A DNA stretch of 64,000 bases from Chitinophagales bacterium (GTDB lineage: Bacteria; Bacteroidota; Bacteroidia; Chitinophagales; Saprospiraceae). The notes below the pieces were generated by a model. The model saw only the letters and a list, made by a program, of their open reading frames with translations, was not told the origin of the DNA and made no database searches. This document shows, one piece after another, positions 16,925-25,440 of the stretch. Position numbers and translations under genes: made by a program. Numbering within the stretch: the stretch's first letter is position 1; every line of letters starts with the position of its first letter. The stretch spans positions 31,113-95,112 of the forward strand of contig JAFLBO010000021.1 of NCBI GenBank assembly GCA_017303475.1, given 5' to 3'.

Positions 16925-18310
16925 ATGATGCTGGGTTTCATCGCAGATTTGTCTGCGAATGCCTCTATTTTGCTCATTGTCTGTTTGGTTGCAGTATGCG
17001 CGTTTGAAGCCATCAATGGTTTCCACGATACTGCCAATGCGGTGGCAACCGTCATTTATACCAAAACATTACCTCCTGTATTTGCTGTAGTCTGGTCTGG
17101 CGTTTGGAACTTCATTGGCGCCATGTTTGGCGGCATTGCTGTTGCCATGGGTATGATTAAACTCATGCCCTTGAACGACATGATGACCATACCCCTGAAT
17201 GAGAATATTGCCATGGTATTGGCTATTCTTTTCACGGCTATAGCCTGGAACCTGGGAACCTGGTATTTCGGTATTCCCTGCTCCAGTTCGCACACAATGA
17301 TTGGTGCATTGCTGGGCGGTGGATTTGCCTATTATTCGGTACACGGCGGCGCCGGCCCGAACTGGGATAAAGCTAAGGATGTGGGTATGTCGTTGTTGAT
17401 CTCTCCATTATTCGGCTTTGCCCTGGCAATTTTGTTGATGTTTTTGTTGCGGGCCACGGTCAAGAAGAAAAAGACCATATTTAAAGCGCCCGATGAAACC
17501 AAAAAAACGCCTCCTACCTGGATTCGCGCCATTTTGGTCACCACTTGCACCCTGGTTAGCTATTTCCACGGCAATAATGACGGTCAAAAAGGAGTTGGTT
17601 TGCTGATGGTAGTGTTGATTGCCTTCATGCCCATGCAATTTGCACTTGCTCCCCATTTCAATCCTGCTGGTCCTCGCGAAAGCGTGGTGAAAATTGAGCA
17701 ATCACTGAACAAGGCTATTGTTAACGACAGCCTGCACCTTGATCCACTGGTTAAAGAATGTCGCAAAATGACGACGCAGTTGGATAGTTTCAACGCTGCA
17801 GATAAAGCGTCTGTTTTCGGCATGCGCAAAGCCGTGCAAGGTTTCAACAAAAAAATGGAAGCAGCCCTGAAGGCAGAAACACTGAAAGGCGAAGTAGCCA
17901 CCGTTGCCAAAGCTGAAGTAAAAAAACTGAAGGACGTTTATGAATTCCGCGTTACCTGGGCTGTTATCCTCATTTCCCTCTGTCTTGGTGTTGGTACTAT
18001 GATTGGCTGGAAGCGAATTGTGGTAACCATCGGAGAAAAAATCGGTAAATCTCACCTCACATATGCACAAGGCGCCAGCGCTGAATTGTGTGCCGCTGCA
18101 ACCATCGGTGTGAGCAGTTATTATGGCCTTCCGGTAAGTACTACCCACGTACTCTCCTCCGGTATAGCCGGTACAATGGTAGCCGAAGGTGGCGTATCCA
18201 ACCTTCGTAAAAAGACGATTACAAACATCGCATTAGCCTGGTTGCTCACCCTTCCGGTGACTTTCATCGGTGCAGCCATCATGTTCTTCGTGTTCAGGAT
18301 GTTTGCTTGA
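16925..18310 (+). CDS. Inorganic phosphate transporter, PiT family
   Basis: A 461-residue inner-membrane phosphate permease (H+- or Na+-coupled in the family). The two PiT signature halves are visible: GFHDTANAVAT near the N-terminus and GNNDGQKGVG in the middle, plus GIPCSSSHTMIGALLG and GLPVSTTHVLSSGI. A hydrophilic Lys/Ala-rich helical insert at about residues 250-345 splits the halves. Immediately downstream is a phosphate-selective porin, so the two probably form an uptake route across both membranes, though the inverted repeat at 18312-18474 lies between them. Upstream are TTAAC repeats and a -7 box. Confidence 0.93.
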   Translation: MMLGFIADLSANASILLIVCLVAVCAFEAINGFHDTANAVATVIYTKTLPPVFAVVWSGVWNFIGAMFGGIAVAMGMIKLMPLNDMMTIPLNENIAMVLAILFTAIAWNLGTWYFGIPCSSSHTMIGALLGGGFAYYSVHGGAGPNWDKAKDVGMSLLISPLFGFALAILLMFLLRATVKKKKTIFKAPDETKKTPPTWIRAILVTTCTLVSYFHGNNDGQKGVGLLMVVLIAFMPMQFALAPHFNPAGPRESVVKIEQSLNKAIVNDSLHLDPLVKECRKMTTQLDSFNAADKASVFGMRKAVQGFNKKMEAALKAETLKGEVATVAKAEVKKLKDVYEFRVTWAVILISLCLGVGTMIGWKRIVVTIGEKIGKSHLTYAQGASAELCAAATIGVSSYYGLPVSTTHVLSSGIAGTMVAEGGVSNLRKKTITNIALAWLLTLPVTFIGAAIMFFVFRMFA

Positions 18311-18311
18311 T

Positions 18312-18474
18312 TGAGTGTTTGAGTGGGGGAGTGTGTGAGTGTTTGAGTTGGCGTTCGGTTTGGTATTTTTTATTACTTGAGGATAGTGAGTCACTTTCCT
18401 ATAATTTTCAAAAAATACCAGGCCGAACCCCACAACTCAAACACTCGCACACTCAAACACTCGCCAACTCCTTT
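18312..18474. repeat. Intergenic inverted repeat with ACTC/GAGT tandem arms (element A)
   Basis: The left arm (about 18312-18370) is GAGT alternating with variable 4-mers, then GTTCGG and TTGGTATTTTT. The right arm (about 18411-18470) is the inverted counterpart: AAAAATACCA, CCGAAC, then ACTC units alternating with AAAC, GCAC and GCCA. The loop is about 40 bases. It starts one base after the PiT stop codon and ends about 30 bp before the porin start, so it could form a transcript hairpin limiting read-through. Confidence 0.8.
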
Positions 18475-18505
18475 TTCTTAACTTAAGTCTGTTCCTAACC
18501 TGACT

Positions 18506-19738
18506 ATGTTGCTACGTATCCAATGGATAACGTTTGGCTTGCTGTGCCTGTGCGTACATGCAAACAGCCAAACTACTTCCGCAGATTCTCTTGCCAAAAA
18601 GGCGCCTGCCGCTGCTGTTAAGCCGGCCTCTTCTCCAAAATGGTATGATAAGTTGAGTTTGAGGGGCTATGCCCAATTCCGCTACAATCGACTTTTTGAA
18701 ACAAACCCGGATCTCCGCTGCGAACAATGCGATCGGAGTATTGGTAGCGGCCAAACATTCTCTTTCCGTCGGGCGCGATTGATCTTTAGCGGAGATGTAC
18801 ATGAACGGGTGTTTGCGTATATCCAATTCGATTATTCTGCTGACGCCAGCAGTACGAGCAAACACTTCCTGCAGGTGCGTGATGCGTATTTTGACCTGGC
18901 ATTGGACAAAAAGAAAGAATACCGTTTGCGTATTGGTCAAAGTAAAGTGCCGTTCGGGTTTGAAAATCTGCAATCAAGCTCTAATCGCTTGCCCTTTGAC
19001 CGCGCTGATGCCTTGAACTCGGCAGCAGCTAATGAGCGCGATTTTGGCGTGTTTTTTATGTACGCACCTCAAAAAAAGCGTGAGTTTTATAAAAACTTCA
19101 CCAGCGAAGCCCTAAAAAGCTCCGGCGATTACGGCATTTTTGCTTTTGGTTTATACAATGGCCAAACAGCTAATCGCCCGGAACAAAACGATAATCTGCA
19201 CGCAGTAGCCAGATTGAGCTACCCATTTAAAATTGGTAAACAGGTTATCGAGCCTGGTATACAGGCATACAGCGGTAAGTTTACACTCCTGTCTACCACA
19301 AAAGGTGTTAAAACCAATGAGGATCTAACCTATATAGATCGCCGTGTGGCTGCTTCAGTGGTACTCTATCAGCAACCATTCGGTATTCTGGCGGAGTATA
19401 ATATAGGTGAAAGCCCATCTTTCGATCCGCAATCCGACAGTATCAGGGTGCAAAAACTGAATGGAGGATTCATTACAGCATCATACCGAACCAAACTTGG
19501 CAAAGGCTTTATCAATCCTTACGCCCGCTATCAGGTGTATGATGGCGCCAAGAAACATGAGGTGGATGCCCGTAAATACGAAATGAACGAACTGGAAATA
19601 GGTGTTGAATGGTTGCCCTTGAAAAACATGGAATTTACCGTGGCATATGTTATCAGCAACCGCAAATATTGGGATTATGCCACTGATTATGCCGAAAAAG
19701 GCAATTTCTTGAGGATACAGGTGCAGGCGAATTACTAG
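18506..19738 (+). CDS. Phosphate-selective porin (OprO/OprP family)
   Basis: A 410-residue outer-membrane beta-barrel protein. A signal peptide (cleavage near NSQ, about residue 22) is followed by LSLRGYAQFRYN and RRARLIFSGDVHERVFAYIQFD, the typical first strands of OprO/OprP-like porins; the chain ends in aromatic Tyr as barrel proteins do. Alternating hydrophobic patterns run to the end. Placed directly after the PiT phosphate permease, it probably brings phosphate or polyphosphate into the periplasm. Actual anion selectivity cannot be read from the sequence. Internal Cys pair CEQC near residue 72 is unusual for a porin. Confidence 0.87.
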   Translation: MLLRIQWITFGLLCLCVHANSQTTSADSLAKKAPAAAVKPASSPKWYDKLSLRGYAQFRYNRLFETNPDLRCEQCDRSIGSGQTFSFRRARLIFSGDVHERVFAYIQFDYSADASSTSKHFLQVRDAYFDLALDKKKEYRLRIGQSKVPFGFENLQSSSNRLPFDRADALNSAAANERDFGVFFMYAPQKKREFYKNFTSEALKSSGDYGIFAFGLYNGQTANRPEQNDNLHAVARLSYPFKIGKQVIEPGIQAYSGKFTLLSTTKGVKTNEDLTYIDRRVAASVVLYQQPFGILAEYNIGESPSFDPQSDSIRVQKLNGGFITASYRTKLGKGFINPYARYQVYDGAKKHEVDARKYEMNELEIGVEWLPLKNMEFTVAYVISNRKYWDYATDYAEKGNFLRIQVQANY

Positions 19739-19742
19739 GGTT

Positions 19743-19964
19743 CATTTAATTGGTCATTTGGGTCATTTAAGTCATTTAATCAACGTGGGTTGTCATCCCG
19801 GGAACCGGGACCTACACAAGCCAGTCTATTCGGGCAGATTGGGCCAGGACATTTTAGAAACCGAACTTATGTAGGTGCCTTGCTAACGCTCTGGATGACA
19901 ACCCTCCTAGATTAAATGACCTCAAAAATGACTCCATAAATGACATAAATGACCTCAAAAATGG
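19743..19964. repeat. Intergenic inverted repeat with GTCATTT arms and a shared core (element B)
   Basis: GGTCATTT-type units at 19752-19779 face AAATGACC-type units at 19913-19953. Inside them GGGTTGTCATCC (19787-19798) pairs with GGATGACAACCC (19893-19904) and CCTACACAAG (19811-19820) with the imperfect ACTTATGTAGG (19865-19875). The core matches the reverse complement of the core in element D (58960-59030). It fills the gap between two convergent genes. Confidence 0.85.
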
Positions 19965-19968
19965 CCCC

Positions 19969-21459
19969 TTAAAAAGTATAACACTTAATCTTCTTCCTGT
20001 TCGGGCCGTTGCTTCGGCTGCCTCTTTCTTTGTTCAAACGGTAGCCTTTTTCTCTGGCTTTAAACTGGAAGCCATTGATTTTCAGCCCGATATAAAAATC
20101 AGCGCCGCTAAGTTTGTTTTTAGTGAAAAAGCTATTGAGGTTGTCGGTGCCAAGATACAGCCAGGCAATTCTGGCTGCAGCGCCAACCCGTACGCTGCGC
20201 CAGTCGTTTACTACCACCGGCAGGGAGGCAGAGAACCATTTGTGCTCAAACCGTGGTACTACAGCCAGGGTGGCCGGACGTTTCAGTGCATTTTTAGAGA
20301 ACGGTGTGCGCTGCACCAATACTGCACCCACATATACCATGGGTATCACCTGGGCGTCAAATTGCAGGGATAAAGCCGTGGGCAAGGCCATACTGAACGC
20401 ATTGCCCAGGAAAGAGGCCGCACTATCTCCCATGAAGGCCTGGCTAACATCCTGCATGATATCATCCACATTATCCCTCCCCGGAAACTGTGCCCCGGTA
20501 ACGGTAATTGCCGTATCAAACACTACCCGATGTTTACGTGCGGTGTTCCGGAACCGTACCCAACCGGCATCTACCAACGATACACCTGCCCGCCAGCGAT
20601 AGGATCCATCTTCATCTCCGGAAGGCATGGCCCAGCTCACACCCAGGTCGAAGGCCATGCCCATTCCCTGCCGTTTAACCGATACGTCTTCTGTATTGTC
20701 GGTCGTATTGCCGGTTGTAAAGCCATATTCCCACCTGCCGCTGCCAAATGCCAGGGTGTCGCCAGGTTTTTGGGTATAATCAAAGTTAGACTGCGCGCGC
20801 AGGTAGAAACCTTCATAACCCAGCAGTAGCTTGGGCGAAACTCCCCAGGCCATTTGCAGATCGCCCATTTCCTGCAAGTGACTGTAATGCAAACCTATTT
20901 CTGCCCACGACATGCCGCTTAATCCCACTGAGGGTACATTAATGGCTTGATTACGAGGCAAGTCGGATATGTTCCGATAGGCAAAAAACTCCGGAATGCG
21001 GTAGCTGGAAAAGTGGGTACGGAAAGCCGTGGTCAAACCCACGGTATGGTTATCTCCGAACCGAAAACTAAACCCGGGGCCTGCCACACGGGTTTGAACA
21101 ACCGCATGCATGGGTCGGGTTGGATTGGCAAAATCCTGCAAAATGGCATCTCTGGCCGGCGGATTTTCCGCAGAGGTATCGGTTACGGATACAATTTTGT
21201 CGGTATTGCGCAGGGCGTTCTGCAAGCTGGTATTGCGCAGAAAAGCGTAGCTGTTCTCAATAAACAGATCGGCATTAAACAGACTTACCTCCCAGTTGTG
21301 TGGGGTGAATGCGGTATTGGCCGGGTTGATTCCGGCGCTGTAAATGCCAGAGTAGCGTTCCAGCCGCATACCCAGTTGTTCCTGGGCCTGGACTGCGCCA
21401 GCAGATAATACAAGGAAAAGGAAAAAAAGAAATCGGAGACAGGGATGGATTTGCGGCAT
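19969..21459 (-). CDS. DUF5723 family outer-membrane protein
   Basis: A 496-residue secreted protein with signal peptide cleaved near VQAQ (about residue 25). The mature start, RYSGIYSAGINPANTA, and the repeated amphipathic strands (SWAEIGLHYSH, MAFDLGVSW, FEHKWFSASLPVVV) are those of the DUF5723 barrel family of Bacteroidota, related to FadL/PorV-type outer-membrane proteins. Function is not known. The C-terminus is unusually basic (about 25 residues rich in Lys, Arg and Asn) instead of ending in an aromatic strand; DUF5723 members often have such a tail. The gene is convergent with the porin, and 246 bp upstream of it on the same strand lies aceE. Confidence 0.75.
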   Translation of the reverse strand: MPQIHPCLRFLFFLFLVLSAGAVQAQEQLGMRLERYSGIYSAGINPANTAFTPHNWEVSLFNADLFIENSYAFLRNTSLQNALRNTDKIVSVTDTSAENPPARDAILQDFANPTRPMHAVVQTRVAGPGFSFRFGDNHTVGLTTAFRTHFSSYRIPEFFAYRNISDLPRNQAINVPSVGLSGMSWAEIGLHYSHLQEMGDLQMAWGVSPKLLLGYEGFYLRAQSNFDYTQKPGDTLAFGSGRWEYGFTTGNTTDNTEDVSVKRQGMGMAFDLGVSWAMPSGDEDGSYRWRAGVSLVDAGWVRFRNTARKHRVVFDTAITVTGAQFPGRDNVDDIMQDVSQAFMGDSAASFLGNAFSMALPTALSLQFDAQVIPMVYVGAVLVQRTPFSKNALKRPATLAVVPRFEHKWFSASLPVVVNDWRSVRVGAAARIAWLYLGTDNLNSFFTKNKLSGADFYIGLKINGFQFKAREKGYRLNKERGSRSNGPNRKKIKCYTF

Positions 21460-21536
21460 AAAGGATGAATCAATTAGGCCACAAAACGAACAAAAACGGG
21501 GCCTAATTATTCAAGTGGGAAAAAAAGAGTGAATTA

Positions 21537-21707
21537 TTACATGATTGACGAGGGGAAGGAATTACATGATTGACGAGTACATGATTACATGATTGAAGAG
21601 GGAGGGCGCTCGGCCCGGCATCCGTAGAAACGCCAAACCGAGCGCCCCCCCTCGTCAATCATGTACTTATGTACTCTTCAATCATGTACTCGTCAAGCAT
21701 GTACTCT
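21537..21707. repeat. Intergenic inverted repeat with TACATGATTGACGAG units (element E)
   Basis: ACATGATTGACGAG and near copies repeat at 21539-21600, and the inverted form (CTCGTCAATCATGTAC and variants) at 21650-21707. The central GGGCGCTCGG at 21604-21613 pairs with CCGAGCGCCC at 21638-21647. The right end runs into the aceE stop codon. Located between the DUF5723 start and the aceE end. Confidence 0.8.
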
Positions 21708-24405
21708 ATACACTCATCGGATCCGGCTTGTCACTCACAATCCCATATTTCTTGATAAACTCTTTCACCGCTTTCTCCGTGATCTTGCCTTGTTTATGCA
21801 GCAATTGAACTGCTGCCAGGGCAATATACTTTGGGCTGATCTCAAAATAATCGCGCAGGTTTTCGCGACTTTCTGACAAGCCAAATCCATCCGTGCCCAG
21901 GGCTGTGAAGGATTCCGGCATCCAGGGCGATACTTGTCCGGCAGTTACCTTGATCCAGTCGTTGGCGCTTACAAAAACGCCTTCCTCGCCTTTTAGGGCT
22001 TGTTTTACAAACGGTACGCGCTCTGTTTCGCCCGGGTGCAACATGTTCCAGCGGTCGCAGGCCACGGCATCGCGGTAGAGCTCGGTCCAGGAAGTGGCGC
22101 TCCAAATATCGGTGCTAACGCCTTCTTTTTCCAGGATTTCTGCAGCATCAAGCACTTGTTTCATGATTACACCAGAACCAATCAAATGCGCTTTTGCGCC
22201 ACCTTTGGTGCTGGATTTCTGATAGCGGTACAATCCTTTGCGAATGCCATCTTCCACGCCTTTGGGCATTTCAGGCATCAGCAGGTTTTCGTTGTACAGG
22301 GTGATGTAGTAAATCTTGGATTCGTTTTCCTGGTACATGCGGCGCAAACCGTCTTGTACAATCACCGCAAGCTCATAGCCAAACGCCGGATCGTAAGGAA
22401 TAACGCTCGGCATAGTTTGCGCAATCATGATGGAGTGACCATCCTGGTGCTGCAATCCTTCGCCGTTCAGGGTGGTCCGACCGGCAGTTGCGCCCAGCAG
22501 GAAGCCTTTGCACATCATATCGGCAGCAGCCCATACCATATCGCCCACGCGCTGGAATCCGAACATGGAATAGTAAATATAGAACGGCACCGTAGGCACG
22601 CCATGCAGGGCATAAGCCGTTCCGGCAGCCGTGAAGCTTGCGGTAGCGCCATCCTCATTGATACCTTCCTGTAAAACCTGTCCGGTTTTAGACTCCTTGT
22701 ACTTGATTACAGCGATACCAATTTCAAGCGGGGTGTACAACTGGCCTTTCTGGTTCCAAATCTGCACCGAGTTGAAAAGCGGCTCCATACCGAAAGTTTG
22801 GGCCTCATCAGGTACAATGGGCACGATGTACTTGCCAATTTCCGGGTTTTTAATCAATTGACCCAAAATATCCATCATGGCGCCGGTGGTAGAAACCGTT
22901 TTGCCAGCTTCGCTTCCTTTGAGTTGTTTTTCAAAACTGCTCAAATCCGGCGCCTTGAAAGCAGGATAAACATCAGAACGCTCCGGCAGGAATCCGCCCA
23001 ATTTTTCGCGTCTTTCCAGCAGGTATTTCCGCTCCGGAGCATCAGCAGCCGGCCACCAGAATTTTGCTTCACGGGCCTCATCGTCGGTAAGTGGAATTTG
23101 GTAGCGGTTTTTGATCTCCACACGGAAATCGTCGCTCAAATCTTTGGTCTGGTGGGCCTTGTTTTTGCCCTCGGCAGATTTACCCATACCGTATCCTTTT
23201 ACGGTTTTTACGATAATGGCTACCGGTTTTCCTGCGCGCACCGCGCGCTCGTAGGCGGCGTATACTTTATGCGCATCATGACCCCCGCGACGCATTTTAC
23301 CCAGCTGCTCGTCGGAATAGCCGGCCAGCAATGCGCTGATGCGTTCGCTCAGATCGTCTTGTACTATTTCTTTGCCATTGTGCTGTCCAATCAGCATTTT
23401 TCGCACAAAAGAGCCATCATTGGTAGAGGCAATTTCCTGGAAATGCCCGTCGAGCATCCGGTCGAAGCGCTCCAGCAGAACACCTTCCTCGTCTTTTGCG
23501 AGTAGTTCGTCCCATTCGCTTGCCCAAACCACTTTAATCACATCCCAGCCGGCGCCAAAGAAATGACGTTCTACTTCCTGAATAATCTTGCCGTTGCCGC
23601 GTACCGGACCATCCAGGCGCTGCAGATTGCAGTGTACCACAAACACCAGATTGTCCAGATTTTCGCGGGTAGCCATACCGATGGTGCCGTAGATTTCCGG
23701 TTCGTCAATTTCACCGTCGCCAATGAAATGCCATACTTTGCCGCCATTTTCAGGCTTTAAGCCGCGATTTTCCAGGTATTTGGCAAAACGGGCCTGGTAA
23801 ACGGCTGTCATTGGGCCGAGGCCCATACTTACCGTTGGCGCCTGCCAGAAATGCGGCATGCGACGCGGGTGCGGGTAGGATGAAACGCCGCCCAGGGTTT
23901 CCTGACGGAAATCGGCAATGGCCTGTTCAGGCAAGCGACCCTCAAAAACGGCACGGGCATACACGCCGGGAGAGGCGTGTCCCTGAAACATCAGCAAATC
24001 GCCGCCGTAATCAGCCGAACGTTTGCGCAGGAAATGGTTGAACAATACCTCCAGCATAGTGGCACATGCTGCATAGGTGGCAATATGCCCACCCAATGCC
24101 AGGTTTTTGTCCTGCGCATGGAGTACCATTGCCTGTGCATTCCAGCGAATAATATTTTCAATCCTGGCTTCCAGTTCCAGATCGCCGGGATATGCAGGCT
24201 GATCTTCCGGAGCTATGGTATTCATGTACGGGGTATTCAGCGCGGAGCCGCCTGTAGCCGCGCCGTGTTTGGCCAGCATACGACGCAGGGCTTGTAAAAG
24301 CTCCTCCGAACGTGATTTGCCCTGACTCTCCAGCACTTCCTCCAGCGCCTCCAGCCATTCTTGTTGTTCCAGTTTCCAGTCGTCTAGTAAGTGTGCGTCG
24401 CCCAT
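21706..24405 (-). CDS. aceE: Pyruvate dehydrogenase E1 component, homodimeric type
   Basis: The 899-residue thiamine-diphosphate enzyme that decarboxylates pyruvate and passes acetyl to lipoyl-E2. The single-chain E1 length and stretches GGHIATYAACATMLEVLFNHF, YPHPRRMPHFWQ, the ThDP motif GDGEIDEPEIYG with HCNLQRLDGPVRGNGK, VKTVKGYGMG and SATSWTELYRDA match proteobacterial AceE, not the split alpha/beta E1 common in many Bacteroidota. The stop codon TAG overlaps the end of inverted repeat E. lipB lies upstream on the same strand, 201 bp away; lipoylation of E2 makes the link functional. E2 and E3 genes are not in the window. Confidence 0.96.
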   Translation of the reverse strand: MGDAHLLDDWKLEQQEWLEALEEVLESQGKSRSEELLQALRRMLAKHGAATGGSALNTPYMNTIAPEDQPAYPGDLELEARIENIIRWNAQAMVLHAQDKNLALGGHIATYAACATMLEVLFNHFLRKRSADYGGDLLMFQGHASPGVYARAVFEGRLPEQAIADFRQETLGGVSSYPHPRRMPHFWQAPTVSMGLGPMTAVYQARFAKYLENRGLKPENGGKVWHFIGDGEIDEPEIYGTIGMATRENLDNLVFVVHCNLQRLDGPVRGNGKIIQEVERHFFGAGWDVIKVVWASEWDELLAKDEEGVLLERFDRMLDGHFQEIASTNDGSFVRKMLIGQHNGKEIVQDDLSERISALLAGYSDEQLGKMRRGGHDAHKVYAAYERAVRAGKPVAIIVKTVKGYGMGKSAEGKNKAHQTKDLSDDFRVEIKNRYQIPLTDDEAREAKFWWPAADAPERKYLLERREKLGGFLPERSDVYPAFKAPDLSSFEKQLKGSEAGKTVSTTGAMMDILGQLIKNPEIGKYIVPIVPDEAQTFGMEPLFNSVQIWNQKGQLYTPLEIGIAVIKYKESKTGQVLQEGINEDGATASFTAAGTAYALHGVPTVPFYIYYSMFGFQRVGDMVWAAADMMCKGFLLGATAGRTTLNGEGLQHQDGHSIMIAQTMPSVIPYDPAFGYELAVIVQDGLRRMYQENESKIYYITLYNENLLMPEMPKGVEDGIRKGLYRYQKSSTKGGAKAHLIGSGVIMKQVLDAAEILEKEGVSTDIWSATSWTELYRDAVACDRWNMLHPGETERVPFVKQALKGEEGVFVSANDWIKVTAGQVSPWMPESFTALGTDGFGLSESRENLRDYFEISPKYIALAAVQLLHKQGKITEKAVKEFIKKYGIVSDKPDPMSV

Positions 24406-24430
24406 ATATTGTGATGTGTAAGAATGCGGA

Positions 24431-24552
24431 ATGATTGTTTGAGAGGTTTGAGGGGTTTGAGGGGTTTGATGTAGCGGCGGGTTTAGCCGCCGAAGAGTTT
24501 GATTGGTTTGATGGGTATCAAAGCCCCTTTAGGGGCGCAATTTCTGTTGCGC
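24431..24552. repeat. Repeat cluster of AGGGGTTTGA units and small hairpins (element F)
   Basis: AGGGGTTTGA-type units with a 10-base period at about 24441-24470 recur as TTTGATTGGTTTGATGGG at about 24498-24516; ATCAAAGCCCC at 24517-24527 is a rough inverse. Three small hairpins follow: GGCGGGTTTAGCCGCC (24476-24491), GCCCCTTTAGGGGC (24523-24536) and GCGCAATTTCTGTTGCGC (24535-24552). It lies between lipB and aceE. Confidence 0.65.
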
Positions 24553-24606
24553 AAAAATAGGTTGCCTGAATGGAGTTTGGCTAACAATAGCGCATAAATC
24601 CGTTCA

Positions 24607-25326
24607 TCATTCTTCCATTTGGCATTGAAATACCTCTGCAAAATGGATTTTAATTTGTTGTTTGACCTCCTCCATCGGTAATTCTCTGCCAAGCAGCTGT
24701 GCCATGGAGGTTACGGTTTTATCATCGTCGTTTATGCCGCAAGGCACGATGTGCTGAAAATAACCCAGATCTGTGTTGACATTAAATGCCCAACCGTGCA
24801 GGGTTGTCCAGCGGGAAAGATGCACTCCAATGGCGCAAATTTTGCGTTGCATGGCGGGCTGGGTGGCGGTGGCGGGCGATTGAGTCCAAACTCCGGTATA
24901 TTCCTTAATCCGGTATCCTTCAATGCCATAAGCGGCCAGGGTGCGGATAATCACTTCTTCAATATTGCGCACATATCGGTGCACATCGGTGAAAAAACGC
25001 TCCAAATCCAGAATCGGGTAACCCACAATTTGCCCTGGGCCGTGATAGGTAATATCGCCACCCCGGTTGATTGGGAAAAACGAAATACCGCGCTCATGCA
25101 GCTCGGTTTCTGTGAGCAATAAATGGTCCATAGACCCGCTTTTGCCCAGGGTATACACGGGTGGATGCTCTACCAGCAGGAGTTGATGCGCCTGAGTGTA
25201 CGACTCCAGGGGCTGTCCGCGGTGATTGATTTTATGTTCAATCAACGCCTGATGAACGGCTGTTTGATAATCCCAGGCTTCCTGATAACCCATTCGGCCA
25301 AGATCTTTGTACAGGACGGTTTCCAT
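24607..25326 (-). CDS. lipB: Lipoyl(octanoyl) transferase
   Basis: Transfers octanoyl from acyl carrier protein to lipoyl domains, first step of lipoate assembly; LipA then adds sulfur. ATG 25326 (METVLYKDLGRMGY) gives 239 residues, the usual length. Family stretches: NRGGDITYHGPGQIVGYPI, YTGVWT, RKICAIGVHLSRW (Lys of the active site) and VPCGI (the acyl-accepting Cys). Upstream of aceE on the same strand, which fits joint supply of pyruvate dehydrogenase and its cofactor. A start 81 bases further upstream is possible but adds residues unlike the family. Confidence 0.95.
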   Translation of the reverse strand: METVLYKDLGRMGYQEAWDYQTAVHQALIEHKINHRGQPLESYTQAHQLLLVEHPPVYTLGKSGSMDHLLLTETELHERGISFFPINRGGDITYHGPGQIVGYPILDLERFFTDVHRYVRNIEEVIIRTLAAYGIEGYRIKEYTGVWTQSPATATQPAMQRKICAIGVHLSRWTTLHGWAFNVNTDLGYFQHIVPCGINDDDKTVTSMAQLLGRELPMEEVKQQIKIHFAEVFQCQMEE

Positions 25327-25440
25327 GTTCGGCAAAGGTCGGGAAATTGATGAATGAAGTGGTTGGCAATTTTCCGTCAAATCAAGTCGCTGCGATAAGT
25401 ACGGCATCTTCCTACCTTTCCGGGAAAATCTGTGTTCAAT

